NCBI RefSeq assembly: GCF_900112695.1
Contig: NZ_FOMT01000004.1
Span: forward strand, 310,001-374,000
Length of the DNA stretch: 64,000 bases
Direction of reading: 5' to 3'
Source of the DNA: Paenibacillus catalpae
GTDB lineage: Bacteria; Bacillota; Bacilli; Paenibacillales; Paenibacillaceae
This document shows positions 8,553 through 17,417 of this stretch, piece by piece. Each line of letters opens with the position of its first letter. Position 1 is the stretch's first letter. Below the pieces are notes generated by a model. It saw only the letters and a program-made list of their open reading frames with translations, made no database searches and was not told the DNA's origin. A program made the translations under genes and the position numbers.

Positions 8553-9437
8553 TTAGGAATAGTTCACCCAACGTTTTTGTCCTCTAAATTGAATCAATGT
8601 AATGACAAGGATGATCGCGAACAGGACATAAGCCATCGCAGAAGCATAGCCATATTCGTAACGCTGGAAGGCCGTTTCATAAATATCGTACACAAGCATA
8701 TGCGTTGAACGGCCCGGTCCTCCTCTAGTCAGAACAAACACCAGATCGAACACTTTAAACGAATTGATAATGCCCATAATAACCGTGAAGAAAATAACAG
8801 GCGACAGCATCGGCAATGTAATGTTGCGGAACTGTGAAACCTTGCCTGCGCCATCGATTTCCGCAGCTTCATAAAGATCCTTAGGAATCCCCTGCAGACC
8901 CGCCAAATACAGCACCATGTAATAACCGATTGAGTGCCAGATACTAACGACAATGACGGAAAACAGCGCCCACTCTGTAGATGCAAGCCAGGTTGGCGGA
9001 TTATCAATCCCCAGACTCCTTAGAAATCCGTTGAGCGGTCCCATTGTTGGGTTATAGATGAGCTGCCACACGACAGCTACAGCAATAGTGGCTGTAATAT
9101 GCGGCAAGAAAATCGCCGTTCGAAATATCTTAACGCCCTTCAGTCCTTTATTGAGGGCGACTGCTGCCAAGATTGCAAGGATTAACGTAGCCGGAACGGA
9201 CACGGCCGTCATAATCAAACTGTTAAGCAGGGAGATCCGAAACGTTTCATCGCTCCATAAGCGAGTATAATTCGATAATCCGGCAAATTTAATCTCACCA
9301 AATCCGTTCCATTCCGTAAAGCTGATCAAGAAGGATGCACAGACCGGAAAGCAAATGAAAATCAGAAAACCAAGAATATTGGGAAGCAAGAATGTATACC
9401 CAGTCAAACGATTCCGCCGTAACGCTTTACTCTTCAT
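8553..9437 (-). CDS. Carbohydrate ABC transporter permease, MalF/UgpA type
   Basis: A 294-residue permease with six predicted helices: GYTFLLPNILGFLIFICFPV at the N terminus and the EAA loop YEAAEIDGAGKVSQFRNITL. It pairs with the MalG-type protein encoded next to form the channel for the substrate delivered by the adjacent lipoprotein. The start is ATG 9437, with AGAGGTG 6-7 bases upstream, rather than the GTG three codons before. A 9-bp stem-loop separates it from the binding-protein gene. Confidence 0.88.
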   Translation of the reverse strand: MKSKALRRNRLTGYTFLLPNILGFLIFICFPVCASFLISFTEWNGFGEIKFAGLSNYTRLWSDETFRISLLNSLIMTAVSVPATLILAILAAVALNKGLKGVKIFRTAIFLPHITATIAVAVVWQLIYNPTMGPLNGFLRSLGIDNPPTWLASTEWALFSVIVVSIWHSIGYYMVLYLAGLQGIPKDLYEAAEIDGAGKVSQFRNITLPMLSPVIFFTVIMGIINSFKVFDLVFVLTRGGPGRSTHMLVYDIYETAFQRYEYGYASAMAYVLFAIILVITLIQFRGQKRWVNYS

Positions 9438-9461
9438 ATGCTTCACCTCTTTCGAAGCAGC

Positions 9462-9490
9462 CGGGCTTCACTTTTATTCCATGAAGCCCG
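9462..9490 (-). promoter_or_regulatory. Intercistronic stem-loop between binding protein and permeases
   Basis: Perfect 9-bp arms CGGGCTTCA and TGAAGCCCG with an 11-base loop lie 21 bases beyond the binding-protein stop and lack a T tract. Such hairpins often stabilise the upstream message and let the binding protein outnumber the permeases; that role is inferred. Confidence 0.55.
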
Positions 9491-9511
9491 CCCCTCTGTT
9501 CTGTCATTACT

Positions 9512-10828
9512 CTATTTGCCTGCCTTGTAATCGTTGGCATATTTCTCTGCCCATTCGGAGGCTACACGCTCACCGATCTTATCAATCGCTTGATCAACCG
9601 TTTCAGCGCCAGTTAAGGCCAATTCTCCTTCTTGCATATAAATGCTTTGCACCAAAATGTTTTTCACGCCCGGCAAGAGCGGATATTCCGGATACTCCTT
9701 TTGTTCTACGAAATAGTGAATATTTTTAGGCTTCAAGCTTCCATCACCAATGTAAGTCTTACGAATATCATCGTTCATATAACCTGTGAGGAAGCCTTTT
9801 GCCGCAAACTGCTTCGCACCTTTTGCACCGCTCATAAATTCAATCACTTTGAAAGCTTCTTCTTTATGCTTGGACTTGCTGTTGACCATGAGAGAAACTG
9901 GAGTGGCCAAGCTTGTATTGACGGCTACGCCATCTGGATGCGGAACTGGTACAACGTCCCAATCAAAATTTATTTTCTTCTCAGCTTCTGCTTGTCTTAG
10001 CTGCGCTACATGCCAGTCCCCGATCAGATTCATGGCCACATTTCCCTTTTGGAACGCGGAATTATAATGAGCAGAGGTCGTAATTTGTTCTGCCCAGCCC
10101 ATCATGGAACCGTCCTTCTCCATATCCAATCGGAACTGAAGACCCGCCTTAAACGTGCTTAAGTCTTTATCAATAATCGAAGCGCCGGTCTGAACACCTT
10201 GCATATACCACGTTTGTGCCCATGGCTGCAGGAATGCACCATAAATTTTATCGACACCTTCGCCTTTGGTCATTTTCTTGGCCAAATCACGGAATTCATT
10301 CCAGGTCATATCATCACTTGGATATGGGACGCCAGCCTGGTCAAACAAATTTTTGTTGTAGTACAGCATCCAATTGGATTTTCGGTAGGGAAGTCCATAT
10401 ACCTTGCCATTCACTTTCAGCGAATCGTACAAAGGACCGTAGCCAGAGACGTCCACGCCGGCATTTTTAATCGAATCGTCCAGTGGTTCCAAGACACCTG
10501 TGTCCAAGAATACATCCATGTTACCGCCAAACAAATCAATATCATTTCCGGATGAGAGCTGCATGCGAAGCTTTTCATAATACTGCTTCTGAGGAATTGT
10601 CTCGAATTCTACTTCGATATTCGGGTTTTCTTTACTAAACTCAGCATAGGCGGTCTTGAACGTTTCCAAATCATCTGGAAGTACGGTTGCTTTCAAGTGA
10701 ACCGGAGCCGCTTCCTCGCCCGAAGACGTTGTGTTTTTCTCTCCTGCCGTTTCCCCATTAGAGCCGCAGCCAGCCAGCAATCCCACCAACAATGAGCCTG
10801 TCATCGCAAGTTTTAAACTTTTTTTCAT
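9512..10828 (-). CDS. Extracellular carbohydrate-binding lipoprotein (ABC transporter)
   Basis: A 438-residue lipoprotein. It starts MKKSLKLAMTGSLLVGLLAGC with a lipobox LLAG/C, then a Gly/Ser/Glu-rich linker and a type-1 sugar-binding fold (PDDLETFKTAYAEFSKENPN, LPYRKSNWMLYYNKNLFDQAG, FQKGNVAMNLIGDWHV). It captures oligosaccharides outside the membrane for the two permeases. ATG 10828 is preferred over the GTG two codons earlier because AAAGGGTG lies 7 bases upstream. It is the first gene of a leftward operon and is divergent from the two-component system, its likely regulator. Confidence 0.9.
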   Translation of the reverse strand: MKKSLKLAMTGSLLVGLLAGCGSNGETAGEKNTTSSGEEAAPVHLKATVLPDDLETFKTAYAEFSKENPNIEVEFETIPQKQYYEKLRMQLSSGNDIDLFGGNMDVFLDTGVLEPLDDSIKNAGVDVSGYGPLYDSLKVNGKVYGLPYRKSNWMLYYNKNLFDQAGVPYPSDDMTWNEFRDLAKKMTKGEGVDKIYGAFLQPWAQTWYMQGVQTGASIIDKDLSTFKAGLQFRLDMEKDGSMMGWAEQITTSAHYNSAFQKGNVAMNLIGDWHVAQLRQAEAEKKINFDWDVVPVPHPDGVAVNTSLATPVSLMVNSKSKHKEEAFKVIEFMSGAKGAKQFAAKGFLTGYMNDDIRKTYIGDGSLKPKNIHYFVEQKEYPEYPLLPGVKNILVQSIYMQEGELALTGAETVDQAIDKIGERVASEWAEKYANDYKAGK

Positions 10829-10956
10829 TGACACTCACCCTTTTTTTGATATGATTTGTGTGCGTTTTCTTAATTTGAATATTACGTAAAAGTAGAGCAT
10901 GCCGATAGATGAATGTTTTATACCCCCATTTTGCTTCAGGATGAGGAAGTGACCTT

Positions 10957-12429
10957 ATGCTATTCGTTATATTAGTGCTGCTCATTTTTACTATTTTGTT
11001 CACGTATCGAAAGCTGAATAATGCCTCAACCCGCTTCATGTACGGGATTATTATCGGCTGGGTGCTTTCTTTCGTAGCGTTCACCTTGTACCTCAGTAAA
11101 TTCAATTACTACTTCAATGTCATTCATGGCTTCTTTGATTTCAGTCCCGGCACCTGGAATTATCTCGTGTTGACCAAATTCAACCCGGATTGGCTTATTC
11201 GTATGCTGAATGCTGGTGTTGGACTTTTCTACTGCTCTCTGCTTGGCTTCGCCATCGCCTTTACCCAAAGCCTCAACGCTTGGAGGAGGTTTGGCTATGG
11301 GTGTATCCTGCTCTTCTTTATCATTGAGACTATCTACTATGATCCTACTTTTCATATCGCTTTAAGTAACCAGATTGATAGCCAGCTATTCTTTCATGCT
11401 ATGGGATTCCTATTAAAAAGCATTCGATATCTCATTCTTTTTGTTGCTTTTGGCCTGTTGCTCAATTATTATTTGAATTATCCGAAAATTAGGTTTATCA
11501 AAAACTTAACACTCTATCATGTACTTCTCTTTATTCCACTTGTCGTTATCCATCTCTTTATATTCTCATGGGCTCCGAAAGTATTGGTGAGAGAAACCTA
11601 TTTGAAAGGATATTTCAACTATTTGCAGCCTCCTCTTGGCTATCAATCCATCCTTCTTCCTGTGTTTCCATACGCCATTTATCTGACCCTATTTCTGATG
11701 ATTTACCTGGTTTACAAGTTTAACTCGATTGAGAATTACCGCAAAAACCGCGATATTCAAATCAATAAAAGTATCGATACAGCCACTCTTGGTACACGTG
11801 CTTTTACACATGCCCTCAAGAATCATTTGATTGGTATTCAATCTGAGGCAGCCTATCTCAAAGAACGCCACCAGGCTGACAACGAATCCATATATAGTCT
11901 TGACCTCATCTTGAAGTCGTCAGAGTCAGCGCTCAATAGTATTAACGAGGCCGCTGATAAATTAAAAAATATCAACCTGAATTTGCAGCCTATGTCGATC
12001 GACCTTCCTGTCCAGCAGGCGGTTGCCCGGCTTAGCGAGCTGAATGTCCGCTGCCAAGTCGACGTTATATCAAGCTCATCCTCTGCTAATGGCTATATCG
12101 ATTCCAGTCATTTGAACGAGGCGATCTATAACCTGCTTCTTAATGCCAGCGAATCCTTACAATTCCGGGATGACGGGCGAATCGTTGTCGAACGCAGTCA
12201 GCAGAACGGCTGGGCGGTCATCCGTATTTCCGATAACGGACCCGGCGTCGCCGAGGAGCATTTGGAGGCGATCTTTGATCCTTTTTTCACCACCAAAGCT
12301 TCGGTTAATAACTGGGGAATTGGCTTGTCCTACTGTCATAAGATCATCCTTGGGCATGATGGCAAGATTGTAGTAGACAGTAAACAAGAGGTTGGAACGA
12401 CCTTTACTGTGTTCCTGCCGATGATTTAA
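10957..12429 (+). CDS. Membrane sensor histidine kinase (GHKL) with multi-TM input domain
   Basis: A 490-residue kinase. The first ~270 residues contain about seven hydrophobic segments and little extracytoplasmic domain. A coiled linker leads to FTHALKNHLIGIQSEA, a Spo0B/CitA-like H-box with the phosphoacceptor His. The ATPase domain has YNLLLNASESL (N box), RISDNGPGVAEEH (G1), FDPFFTTK (F) and NWGIGLSYCHKII (G2). It is not the YesM/YesN architecture that usually governs Paenibacillus sugar ABC operons. It is coupled to the response regulator 27 bp downstream; what it senses is not deducible. Confidence 0.88.
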   Translation: MLFVILVLLIFTILFTYRKLNNASTRFMYGIIIGWVLSFVAFTLYLSKFNYYFNVIHGFFDFSPGTWNYLVLTKFNPDWLIRMLNAGVGLFYCSLLGFAIAFTQSLNAWRRFGYGCILLFFIIETIYYDPTFHIALSNQIDSQLFFHAMGFLLKSIRYLILFVAFGLLLNYYLNYPKIRFIKNLTLYHVLLFIPLVVIHLFIFSWAPKVLVRETYLKGYFNYLQPPLGYQSILLPVFPYAIYLTLFLMIYLVYKFNSIENYRKNRDIQINKSIDTATLGTRAFTHALKNHLIGIQSEAAYLKERHQADNESIYSLDLILKSSESALNSINEAADKLKNINLNLQPMSIDLPVQQAVARLSELNVRCQVDVISSSSSANGYIDSSHLNEAIYNLLLNASESLQFRDDGRIVVERSQQNGWAVIRISDNGPGVAEEHLEAIFDPFFTTKASVNNWGIGLSYCHKIILGHDGKIVVDSKQEVGTTFTVFLPMI

Positions 12430-12456
12430 AGCCATAGACGAAAGGGGGCCCGTACA

Positions 12457-13143
12457 ATGACACAACAACCGATTCGTATTCTGATCGCCGATGACATGGA
12501 AGCCCATCTTCGAAGGCTGGAACGAACATTCGCTGCACATGCTGATTTCTCCTGTGTGGCACGCGCTTCCTCCGGTCATGATGCAGTAATTCAAGCAGCG
12601 CTGCATCAACCTGATGTAATTCTCATGGATATCGAGATGGAGTCCCAATTTGCGGGTATTCAAGCTGCGAAGGTCATTAACGACAAATATCCGCTCATGA
12701 AAATTATCGTCCTCACGGTTCACAAGGATGAGAATTTCATCTTTGCAGCCTTCCAGACCGGCATTATCGACTATTTGTTAAAAAACGCTGCTGACATCGA
12801 AGTTATGGAAGCAGTACGCTCGGCCTACCTAAATGCCTCCCCCATCCGCCCGATGATTGCCGAGAAAATTCGGGAAGAATTTGCACGTGTGAAACGAGCG
12901 GAGAACAGTCTGATTAATATTATCCAGATTATTTCCGAACTTACACCAAGCGAATTGCAGGTGCTTCGTCTGCTGTGCGAAGGCAAGAAGCGGAAGCAGA
13001 TCGCCATAGAGCGCTGCGTGGAATACGAAACAATCAAGAAGCAAATCAATTCCATTCTAAAAAAGTTCCAAATGCCCGATTCGGCGATGGTCATTCAAAC
13101 GATTAACGATCTCCGCATATTCGAAGTGATGAGGAAGCTCTAA
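12457..13143 (+). CDS. NarL/LuxR-type response regulator
   Basis: A 228-residue regulator. The receiver domain (residues 1-125) has acidic DD at 12-13, phosphoacceptor Asp58 in LMDIE, and the conserved Lys in DYLLKNA. The output domain around 155-210 has a NarL-like four-helix HTH (ISELTPSELQVLRLLCEGKK, then QIAIERCVEYETIKKQINSI). It should be phosphorylated by the kinase just upstream and act on the divergent sulfatase/GH88/ABC operon. AAAGGGGGCCC is the ribosome binding site. Confidence 0.88.
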   Translation: MTQQPIRILIADDMEAHLRRLERTFAAHADFSCVARASSGHDAVIQAALHQPDVILMDIEMESQFAGIQAAKVINDKYPLMKIIVLTVHKDENFIFAAFQTGIIDYLLKNAADIEVMEAVRSAYLNASPIRPMIAEKIREEFARVKRAENSLINIIQIISELTPSELQVLRLLCEGKKRKQIAIERCVEYETIKKQINSILKKFQMPDSAMVIQTINDLRIFEVMRKL

Positions 13144-13195
13144 CAAAAACAAGCTGATGCCCGGTCGTGAGACCGTCATCAGCTTGTGTTATTTT
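13144..13195. terminator. Bidirectional terminator
   Basis: ACAAGCTGATG and CATCAGCTTGT arms, T-rich to the right and A-rich to the left, between convergent genes. Confidence 0.85.
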
Positions 13196-14156
13196 ATAAG
13201 GCCTGCAGCAGCTTGAAGCCTTGTTTGAAATTGTCATGCGTCCATCTGATATGGTCCTGATTCTCATACTTACGGTAGGTGCATTCAATAACGAGAATAA
13301 GATCCAGATAGAAATCGTACAGCACCCGTCTTCTGCGCTCGGCTTCGGTTAGACCGTTAATACCGTAGCCAGCGTAAAATGCCTTCGACGACGCCTGCGT
13401 GAGCCGCCCGAAATAAAATTCGCATAACGGATCGCCCCAGAATGCCCGTTCGAAATCGATAAGACCGGAGATGCCCCCGTCCTTCACGAATATATTGCCA
13501 TCCCACAAATCCCAATGAACGAGTGAGGCTTCTTTCACCTCCGTCAGAAGTTCACTCGACCGGGCAATCTCCTTCTCGATCTCCCCATAGGATGCAGGCA
13601 GCGTGACATCCGCGTCCTTCCCGTCGGCCAGCACATCCTCCAGCATGCCCCCGAACGTTTCCGCCCAACTATCGCCTCTCCTGCCATCAGGTTGAAGCGA
13701 GCCGAAGAAGCCGTTCTTATAGTCATTGATCATCCGGTTGTAGCCTCCAAGCTGGCGCGCGATGGCGTCCCGCTCTTCCGGTGCAAGGGCGTCTCTTATT
13801 TGATTTAACGCGGTTCCTTCTACATATTCCATGAAGAAATACTCCGCCCGGATCAGCTCACAAGTCGAATCGTACGTATAAATGCGGGGGACCGGCAAAA
13901 CCGGATTGTCTGCGACAAGCCTCATCGACTCTACTTCCGTCTTCATAATATTGTTCTCATACCGCATCATCAGCTTGTCTGGAGAAGGAGCAATCTTCAG
14001 TACGGTTTTCCGGCCATCCTCCAGCACGATGGAATAAGCCATATTCGCCCAACCGTCAGTAAGCTCACTTGCAGAGGCATAGCCTTGTCCAAAGGCCTCC
14101 CGTACAATCGTTCCGATCTCCTGGTTACTAAGCCTGTATTTATTCTCGTTTTCCAT
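13194..14156 (-). CDS. Aminoglycoside phosphotransferase (APH) family protein
   Basis: A 320-residue protein kinase-like fold enzyme. N-lobe YSIVLEDGRKTVLKIAP carries the ATP-binding Lys; LVHWDLWDGNIFV is the HxDxxxxN catalytic loop; LIDFERAFWGDP is the metal-binding Asp motif. The family phosphorylates small molecules ranging from aminoglycosides and macrolides to homoserine or choline; a resistance role is not shown. CGGAGGTT precedes the ATG by about 10 bases. It probably leads no operon: the downstream side is a shared terminator. Confidence 0.85.
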   Translation of the reverse strand: MENENKYRLSNQEIGTIVREAFGQGYASASELTDGWANMAYSIVLEDGRKTVLKIAPSPDKLMMRYENNIMKTEVESMRLVADNPVLPVPRIYTYDSTCELIRAEYFFMEYVEGTALNQIRDALAPEERDAIARQLGGYNRMINDYKNGFFGSLQPDGRRGDSWAETFGGMLEDVLADGKDADVTLPASYGEIEKEIARSSELLTEVKEASLVHWDLWDGNIFVKDGGISGLIDFERAFWGDPLCEFYFGRLTQASSKAFYAGYGINGLTEAERRRRVLYDFYLDLILVIECTYRKYENQDHIRWTHDNFKQGFKLLQAL

Positions 14157-14191
14157 ATCCGCACAACAACCTCCGGTCCTTGGAATTGATG

Positions 14192-15094
14192 TTACCGGTG
14201 AAGCTTGTATACGCCCGCTTTGCTCAAGCGGCGGATGAGCTGCACATCTTCCTCCGTTAATGCCGGAATATCGGCGGCTGCGATATTTTGCAAAAGCTGT
14301 TCGCGGGAGCTTGCTCCCGGAATCGCCACGGCTACAGCAGGATGACTAAGAGAGTATCGGATCGCCAGCTGCGAGAGGCTCCGCCCCTCACTCGTCAGCT
14401 GCTCCAGCTGCCCGCGAAGCTGCAGCAGCTCTTCCAGCTCATAATCCGGCACAGCCTTGGACGGCTGCCTGTTGGCCGCAAGCGCACCGCTCGCAACTGG
14501 CCCACGCACGATCATGCTGATCCCCTTCTCCTCCAAGAGCGGAAGTACCGTTTCCTCCGCTCGCCGGTCCACAATACTGTATTGATTCATAACGCTTACG
14601 ATCGACGATTTGGATGCATATTCCCGAATCACATTCGGACGGATCGAGGATATCCCGTATTCGCGGATAACGCCCTCCTGCTTTAATTGCTCGAACGCTT
14701 CAATCGTCTCATCAATCGGATCCTCCAGCGTACCGCCATGAAGCTGGTACAGATCAATGTAATCGGTACCCAGCCTTCTGAGGCTCTCTTTTACCGCGGA
14801 TAAAATATATGCCTTCGACGGATCCCAGCCCCAGCCCTCTTGACCGGGAATTCTCCGGTTTCCGACCTTGGTCGCCAGCACAACCTGCTCGCGGCGTCCG
14901 CGAATCGCTTTGCCGACAAGCTCTTCATTCCGCCCGCTGTCATACAGATCCGCTGTATCCAGCAGAGTGACGCCCCGCTCCAGTGCTTCGTGAATAAGAG
15001 CTGTCGCTTTCTCCTCATCCGTTCCAAGCGACATGCAGCCAAGACCGATCTCCCCGACATGCAGCTCCGAACCGCCTAATCTGTTTTGCTTCAT
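14192..15094 (-). CDS. Aldo/keto reductase
   Basis: A 300-residue TIM-barrel oxidoreductase with the catalytic tetrad segments DTADLYDSGRNEELVG (Asp, Tyr), LATKVG (Lys) and YQLHGGT (His), and a C-terminal AIPGASSREQLLQNIAA cofactor-binding segment. It is of the YhdN/IolS-like general class acting on aldehydes with NADPH. AAAGGAGAGATAGGA is the ribosome binding site. The APH gene starts 35 bp downstream and may be co-transcribed. Confidence 0.88.
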   Translation of the reverse strand: MKQNRLGGSELHVGEIGLGCMSLGTDEEKATALIHEALERGVTLLDTADLYDSGRNEELVGKAIRGRREQVVLATKVGNRRIPGQEGWGWDPSKAYILSAVKESLRRLGTDYIDLYQLHGGTLEDPIDETIEAFEQLKQEGVIREYGISSIRPNVIREYASKSSIVSVMNQYSIVDRRAEETVLPLLEEKGISMIVRGPVASGALAANRQPSKAVPDYELEELLQLRGQLEQLTSEGRSLSQLAIRYSLSHPAVAVAIPGASSREQLLQNIAAADIPALTEEDVQLIRRLSKAGVYKLHR

Positions 15095-15206
15095 TCCTAT
15101 CTCTCCTTTATTTGAAAGACGCCTTATGCGAATAGAGCCTTATTATCTTTACATCTTCTTCATCATAATAGGAATCTCCGTGCTTTTCCATAACCTAGCA
15201 AATATA

Positions 15207-15241
15207 AAAAGCCGCAAACACCATGGTTTGCAGCCTTCATG
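15207..15241 (-). terminator. Terminator of the padR-DUF2812 operon
   Basis: On the minus strand AGGCTGCAAAC, loop ATGGT, GTTTGCGGCT then TTTT, directly after the DUF2812 stop. Confidence 0.8.
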
Positions 15242-15242
15242 A

Positions 15243-15812
15243 CTATCCATGCAGCTTAAGTTCGTTTACCTTCTTCTGCATCCTCCAGCACCCATATCCT
15301 AATACGCCAAACAGACCAACATAGAGGGTCATCATCGGAATCCCAATCGTCCACAACCGCTCTGTAAAGAAGGTATTCAGGTTAACCATGTTAATAATCA
15401 TGATGAAGAGATTGAGAAACAGCATAGCCCCCATAACCCGCTGCAGCCTTTTATACAGCATCATTAACGACTCACGGTCCGTGTAGAGCTGAGGCTGTTC
15501 TCCCGGCTCCCATACTTTTCGGAAGTAATGCCATGTTGAACCGTAGGAACTGACATATTCCCAGCCTGCATCCTGATACAAATCAAGATACTCCTGGAAT
15601 TTGCTGTTCCCAATCGTCTGACCCGTCTGGTAATCCAAGCGATACGTATACTGGACCGATTCATCCCGTGCGAAGAAACTGCTTATCATGCTGGCCTTCT
15701 TGAAATGCAACCCTTGGCGGGACTGATCGTTAAGCCATTGCTCTTCCTTCTCGAAATTCCAGCTCATCGTCAGCCGGCGGCGCTTGATTAACTTATCTCC
15801 CAATTGTCTCAC
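15243..15812 (-). CDS. DUF2812 domain membrane protein
   Basis: A 189-residue protein. The soluble N-terminal part carries the DUF2812 signature (WNFEKEEQWLNDQSRQGLHF, then WEYVSSYGSTWHYFRK). Two C-terminal transmembrane helices follow near residues 128-148 and 156-176. The GTG start overlaps the TGA of padR (GTGA), giving translational coupling; a TTG three codons in, better spaced from AGAGGTGA, is possible. DUF2812 proteins commonly sit beside PadR regulators in Firmicutes and are presumed targets or partners of them; function unknown. Confidence 0.82.
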   Translation of the reverse strand: MRQLGDKLIKRRRLTMSWNFEKEEQWLNDQSRQGLHFKKASMISSFFARDESVQYTYRLDYQTGQTIGNSKFQEYLDLYQDAGWEYVSSYGSTWHYFRKVWEPGEQPQLYTDRESLMMLYKRLQRVMGAMLFLNLFIMIINMVNLNTFFTERLWTIGIPMMTLYVGLFGVLGYGCWRMQKKVNELKLHG

Positions 15813-16138
15813 CTCTTATTCGTGATCAGGGCTTGCCGCCCTACCTGCACAAGCTCCTCCAGCCTAGCTACCTCCGCCTCCACAACCTGCTTGCCCATTT
15901 CCGTAATGGCATACATTTTGCGCCTTGCATCAGTGCCTTCAGGGACGGGATAAAGTTCAATGAGCCCTTTATTGAGCAAAGTGTTAAGCGCCGTATATAA
16001 CGTGCCCGCGCCAATCTTCACCCGCCCGCCACTCCTCTTCTCGGTATCCTGCATAATCCCGTATCCATGGGATGGCTCCGTATACAGAACAATCAGGATA
16101 TAATAAAAAGCCTCCGTCAGCGGCAGCATCTCTTTCAC
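15809..16138 (-). CDS. PadR family transcriptional regulator
   Basis: A 109-residue winged-helix repressor of the small PadR-s2 class. LYTEPSHGYGIMQDTEK and GAGTLYTALNTLLNKGLIE are the hallmark DNA-binding segments, followed by a wing and a C-terminal dimerisation helix. The start is GTG with GGAAGGA 9 bases before. It probably represses its own operon; the upstream region carries matching ATATATCGATATAT-like palindromes. Confidence 0.9.
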   Translation of the reverse strand: MKEMLPLTEAFYYILIVLYTEPSHGYGIMQDTEKRSGGRVKIGAGTLYTALNTLLNKGLIELYPVPEGTDARRKMYAITEMGKQVVEAEVARLEELVQVGRQALITNKR

Positions 16139-16163
16139 AGCATTCAGTCCTTCCCTGTCTTCC

Positions 16164-16233
16164 CATATATATCGGATGTCGATATATCTTATGGCTATAT
16201 ATTAATACTCGATATATCGACTGTCAATATATA
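16164..16233. promoter_or_regulatory. PadR-type operator cluster
   Basis: Contains the perfect palindrome TCGATATATCGA (16209-16220), a near copy GTCGATATATC (16179-16188) and flanking ATATAT tracts in under 70 bp. Such AT-rich palindromes upstream of padR genes are typical autoregulatory sites; assignment to this PadR is inferred from position. Confidence 0.6.
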
Positions 16234-16328
16234 TTTTGGCATTTTTTACATATCCGTACCCATGCAAAAGAGGGACATGCTGGAATATCCAACATGTCCC
16301 TCGTGTCATGGTCTTCCCATCCGACAGG

Positions 16329-17111
16329 CTATACGAACTCATGCTTTACTTTCGGACAACCGCCGCAGAAGCTTTCTTCCCCCGGTGTCGTCTGGTAATA
16401 GTAGCAGCAGGTTTTCCTTATGCGAAACGGGTCCTCATGGGCTTTTGTCCGCCTCTTCTCGGTATAGAAACGGGTTAATGGATTATGGCGTGCTTCGCCA
16501 AACAAACGGGCCGGCGCCTCTTGCACCAAGTATCGGAAGTCTTCTTCCATGCGCGCCTTCTGCTCGGCTGTCGCCCCTTCGCCCATCCGCTTCTCATAGA
16601 GCCAGAAGATATAGATCGCGGCATTTTCCCATAATACAGCAGATGAGACCGGCACGAGCTTCATTAAGGAGCGCAGAACCTTCGAAATATTGTCCGCAAA
16701 AAGCCGCTCTATAATCCAATCACGCCATTCCTCCCGCTTGCCTTCTTCAGGCTGGGAGACCGCTGCATCGGATAGTCTCAGCTTGGGAAGCCATGTATCT
16801 CCCTTATGAAAGGACTCCAGATGGCTGTTCGCCACGGAGCAATCCAGCCCTTTATTCAAGAGGCTCATCGCATATAAAACAGGAGCGGCTGTAAGAAAGC
16901 CGTATCTCTTTACAAACATCGATACGGAAGCTGTACTTAAGGAGGTGCGGAAGATCGGAGCTACACGCTCCATGTACATCCGGCTTTTCTCAGGGTCAAG
17001 CAAATCCATAACCGGCAGAGACCATTCTCGGTCCTCGGACGGTTCTACGGTCATGCGGTAATCATTTGTTAGCGTATGAATGTCATTCTGGCTAAGCACC
17101 AAGGTCATCAT
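16329..17111 (-). CDS. FhuF-like [2Fe-2S] ferric siderophore reductase
   Basis: A 260-residue protein ending in TCCYYYQTTPGEESFCGGCP, the C-C-x10-C-x2-C cluster motif that binds [2Fe-2S] in FhuF. The preceding ~230 residues match the IucA/FhuF accessory fold. It would reduce ferric siderophore in the cytoplasm to release iron. GGAGAGAAGC precedes the tandem ATG. A Fur-box-like element lies about 30 bp upstream, supporting iron control. No siderophore transporter is adjacent; one lies about 30 kb away in this window. Confidence 0.85.
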   Translation of the reverse strand: MMTLVLSQNDIHTLTNDYRMTVEPSEDREWSLPVMDLLDPEKSRMYMERVAPIFRTSLSTASVSMFVKRYGFLTAAPVLYAMSLLNKGLDCSVANSHLESFHKGDTWLPKLRLSDAAVSQPEEGKREEWRDWIIERLFADNISKVLRSLMKLVPVSSAVLWENAAIYIFWLYEKRMGEGATAEQKARMEEDFRYLVQEAPARLFGEARHNPLTRFYTEKRRTKAHEDPFRIRKTCCYYYQTTPGEESFCGGCPKVKHEFV

Positions 17112-17417
17112 GCTTCTCTCCAGTACTTGTTTAGTTAATGAAAGTGAATATCATTTTCAAGTATAGGGGAGAGATGACCGGATTGACAAGAGCTGTTTGC
17201 TTATTTTCTCCGGTGCAGAATCGGGCACATTCAGGAAAAATGAGTGGATCAGGAACTCCCGGAATGGGAACGATATCAGGCTTCGGGCAGTCATGAATGG
17301 TATAAGCCGGCTTCACGCGCAAGAAGCAAGAGATAATTTATAGAAACAATTAACCCCAATATATCGTCTGATACTCTGGATTGTTTTGGCAGACTCGTAT
17401 AATAAGGATGGATATCT
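17112..17417. other. Intergenic region, no supported gene
   Basis: A 306-bp spacer between the leftward FhuF-like gene and the rightward lysozyme gene. It holds a Fur-box-like dyad near its left end (17139-17159). A 63-codon minus-strand frame runs through it but lacks a ribosome binding site and overlaps the dyad. Confidence 0.6.
17139..17159 (-). promoter_or_regulatory. Fur box upstream of the FhuF-like gene
   Basis: On the minus strand TGAAAAT-G-ATATTCA followed by CTTTCA matches the 7-1-7 Fur consensus (TGATAAT-N-ATTATCA) at most positions. It is 28 bp upstream of the start codon, where a repressor would block transcription. Confidence 0.65.

Noticed and set aside
13194-14156. Antibiotic-resistance gene
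   Set aside because: Only generic APH-family motifs are visible; family members phosphorylate many metabolites and there is no mobile context.
17131-17322. 63-codon minus-strand frame with two Cys pairs, possible small peptide
   Set aside because: No ribosome binding site before its TTG start, and it runs through the Fur-like box and promoter of the FhuF-like gene.
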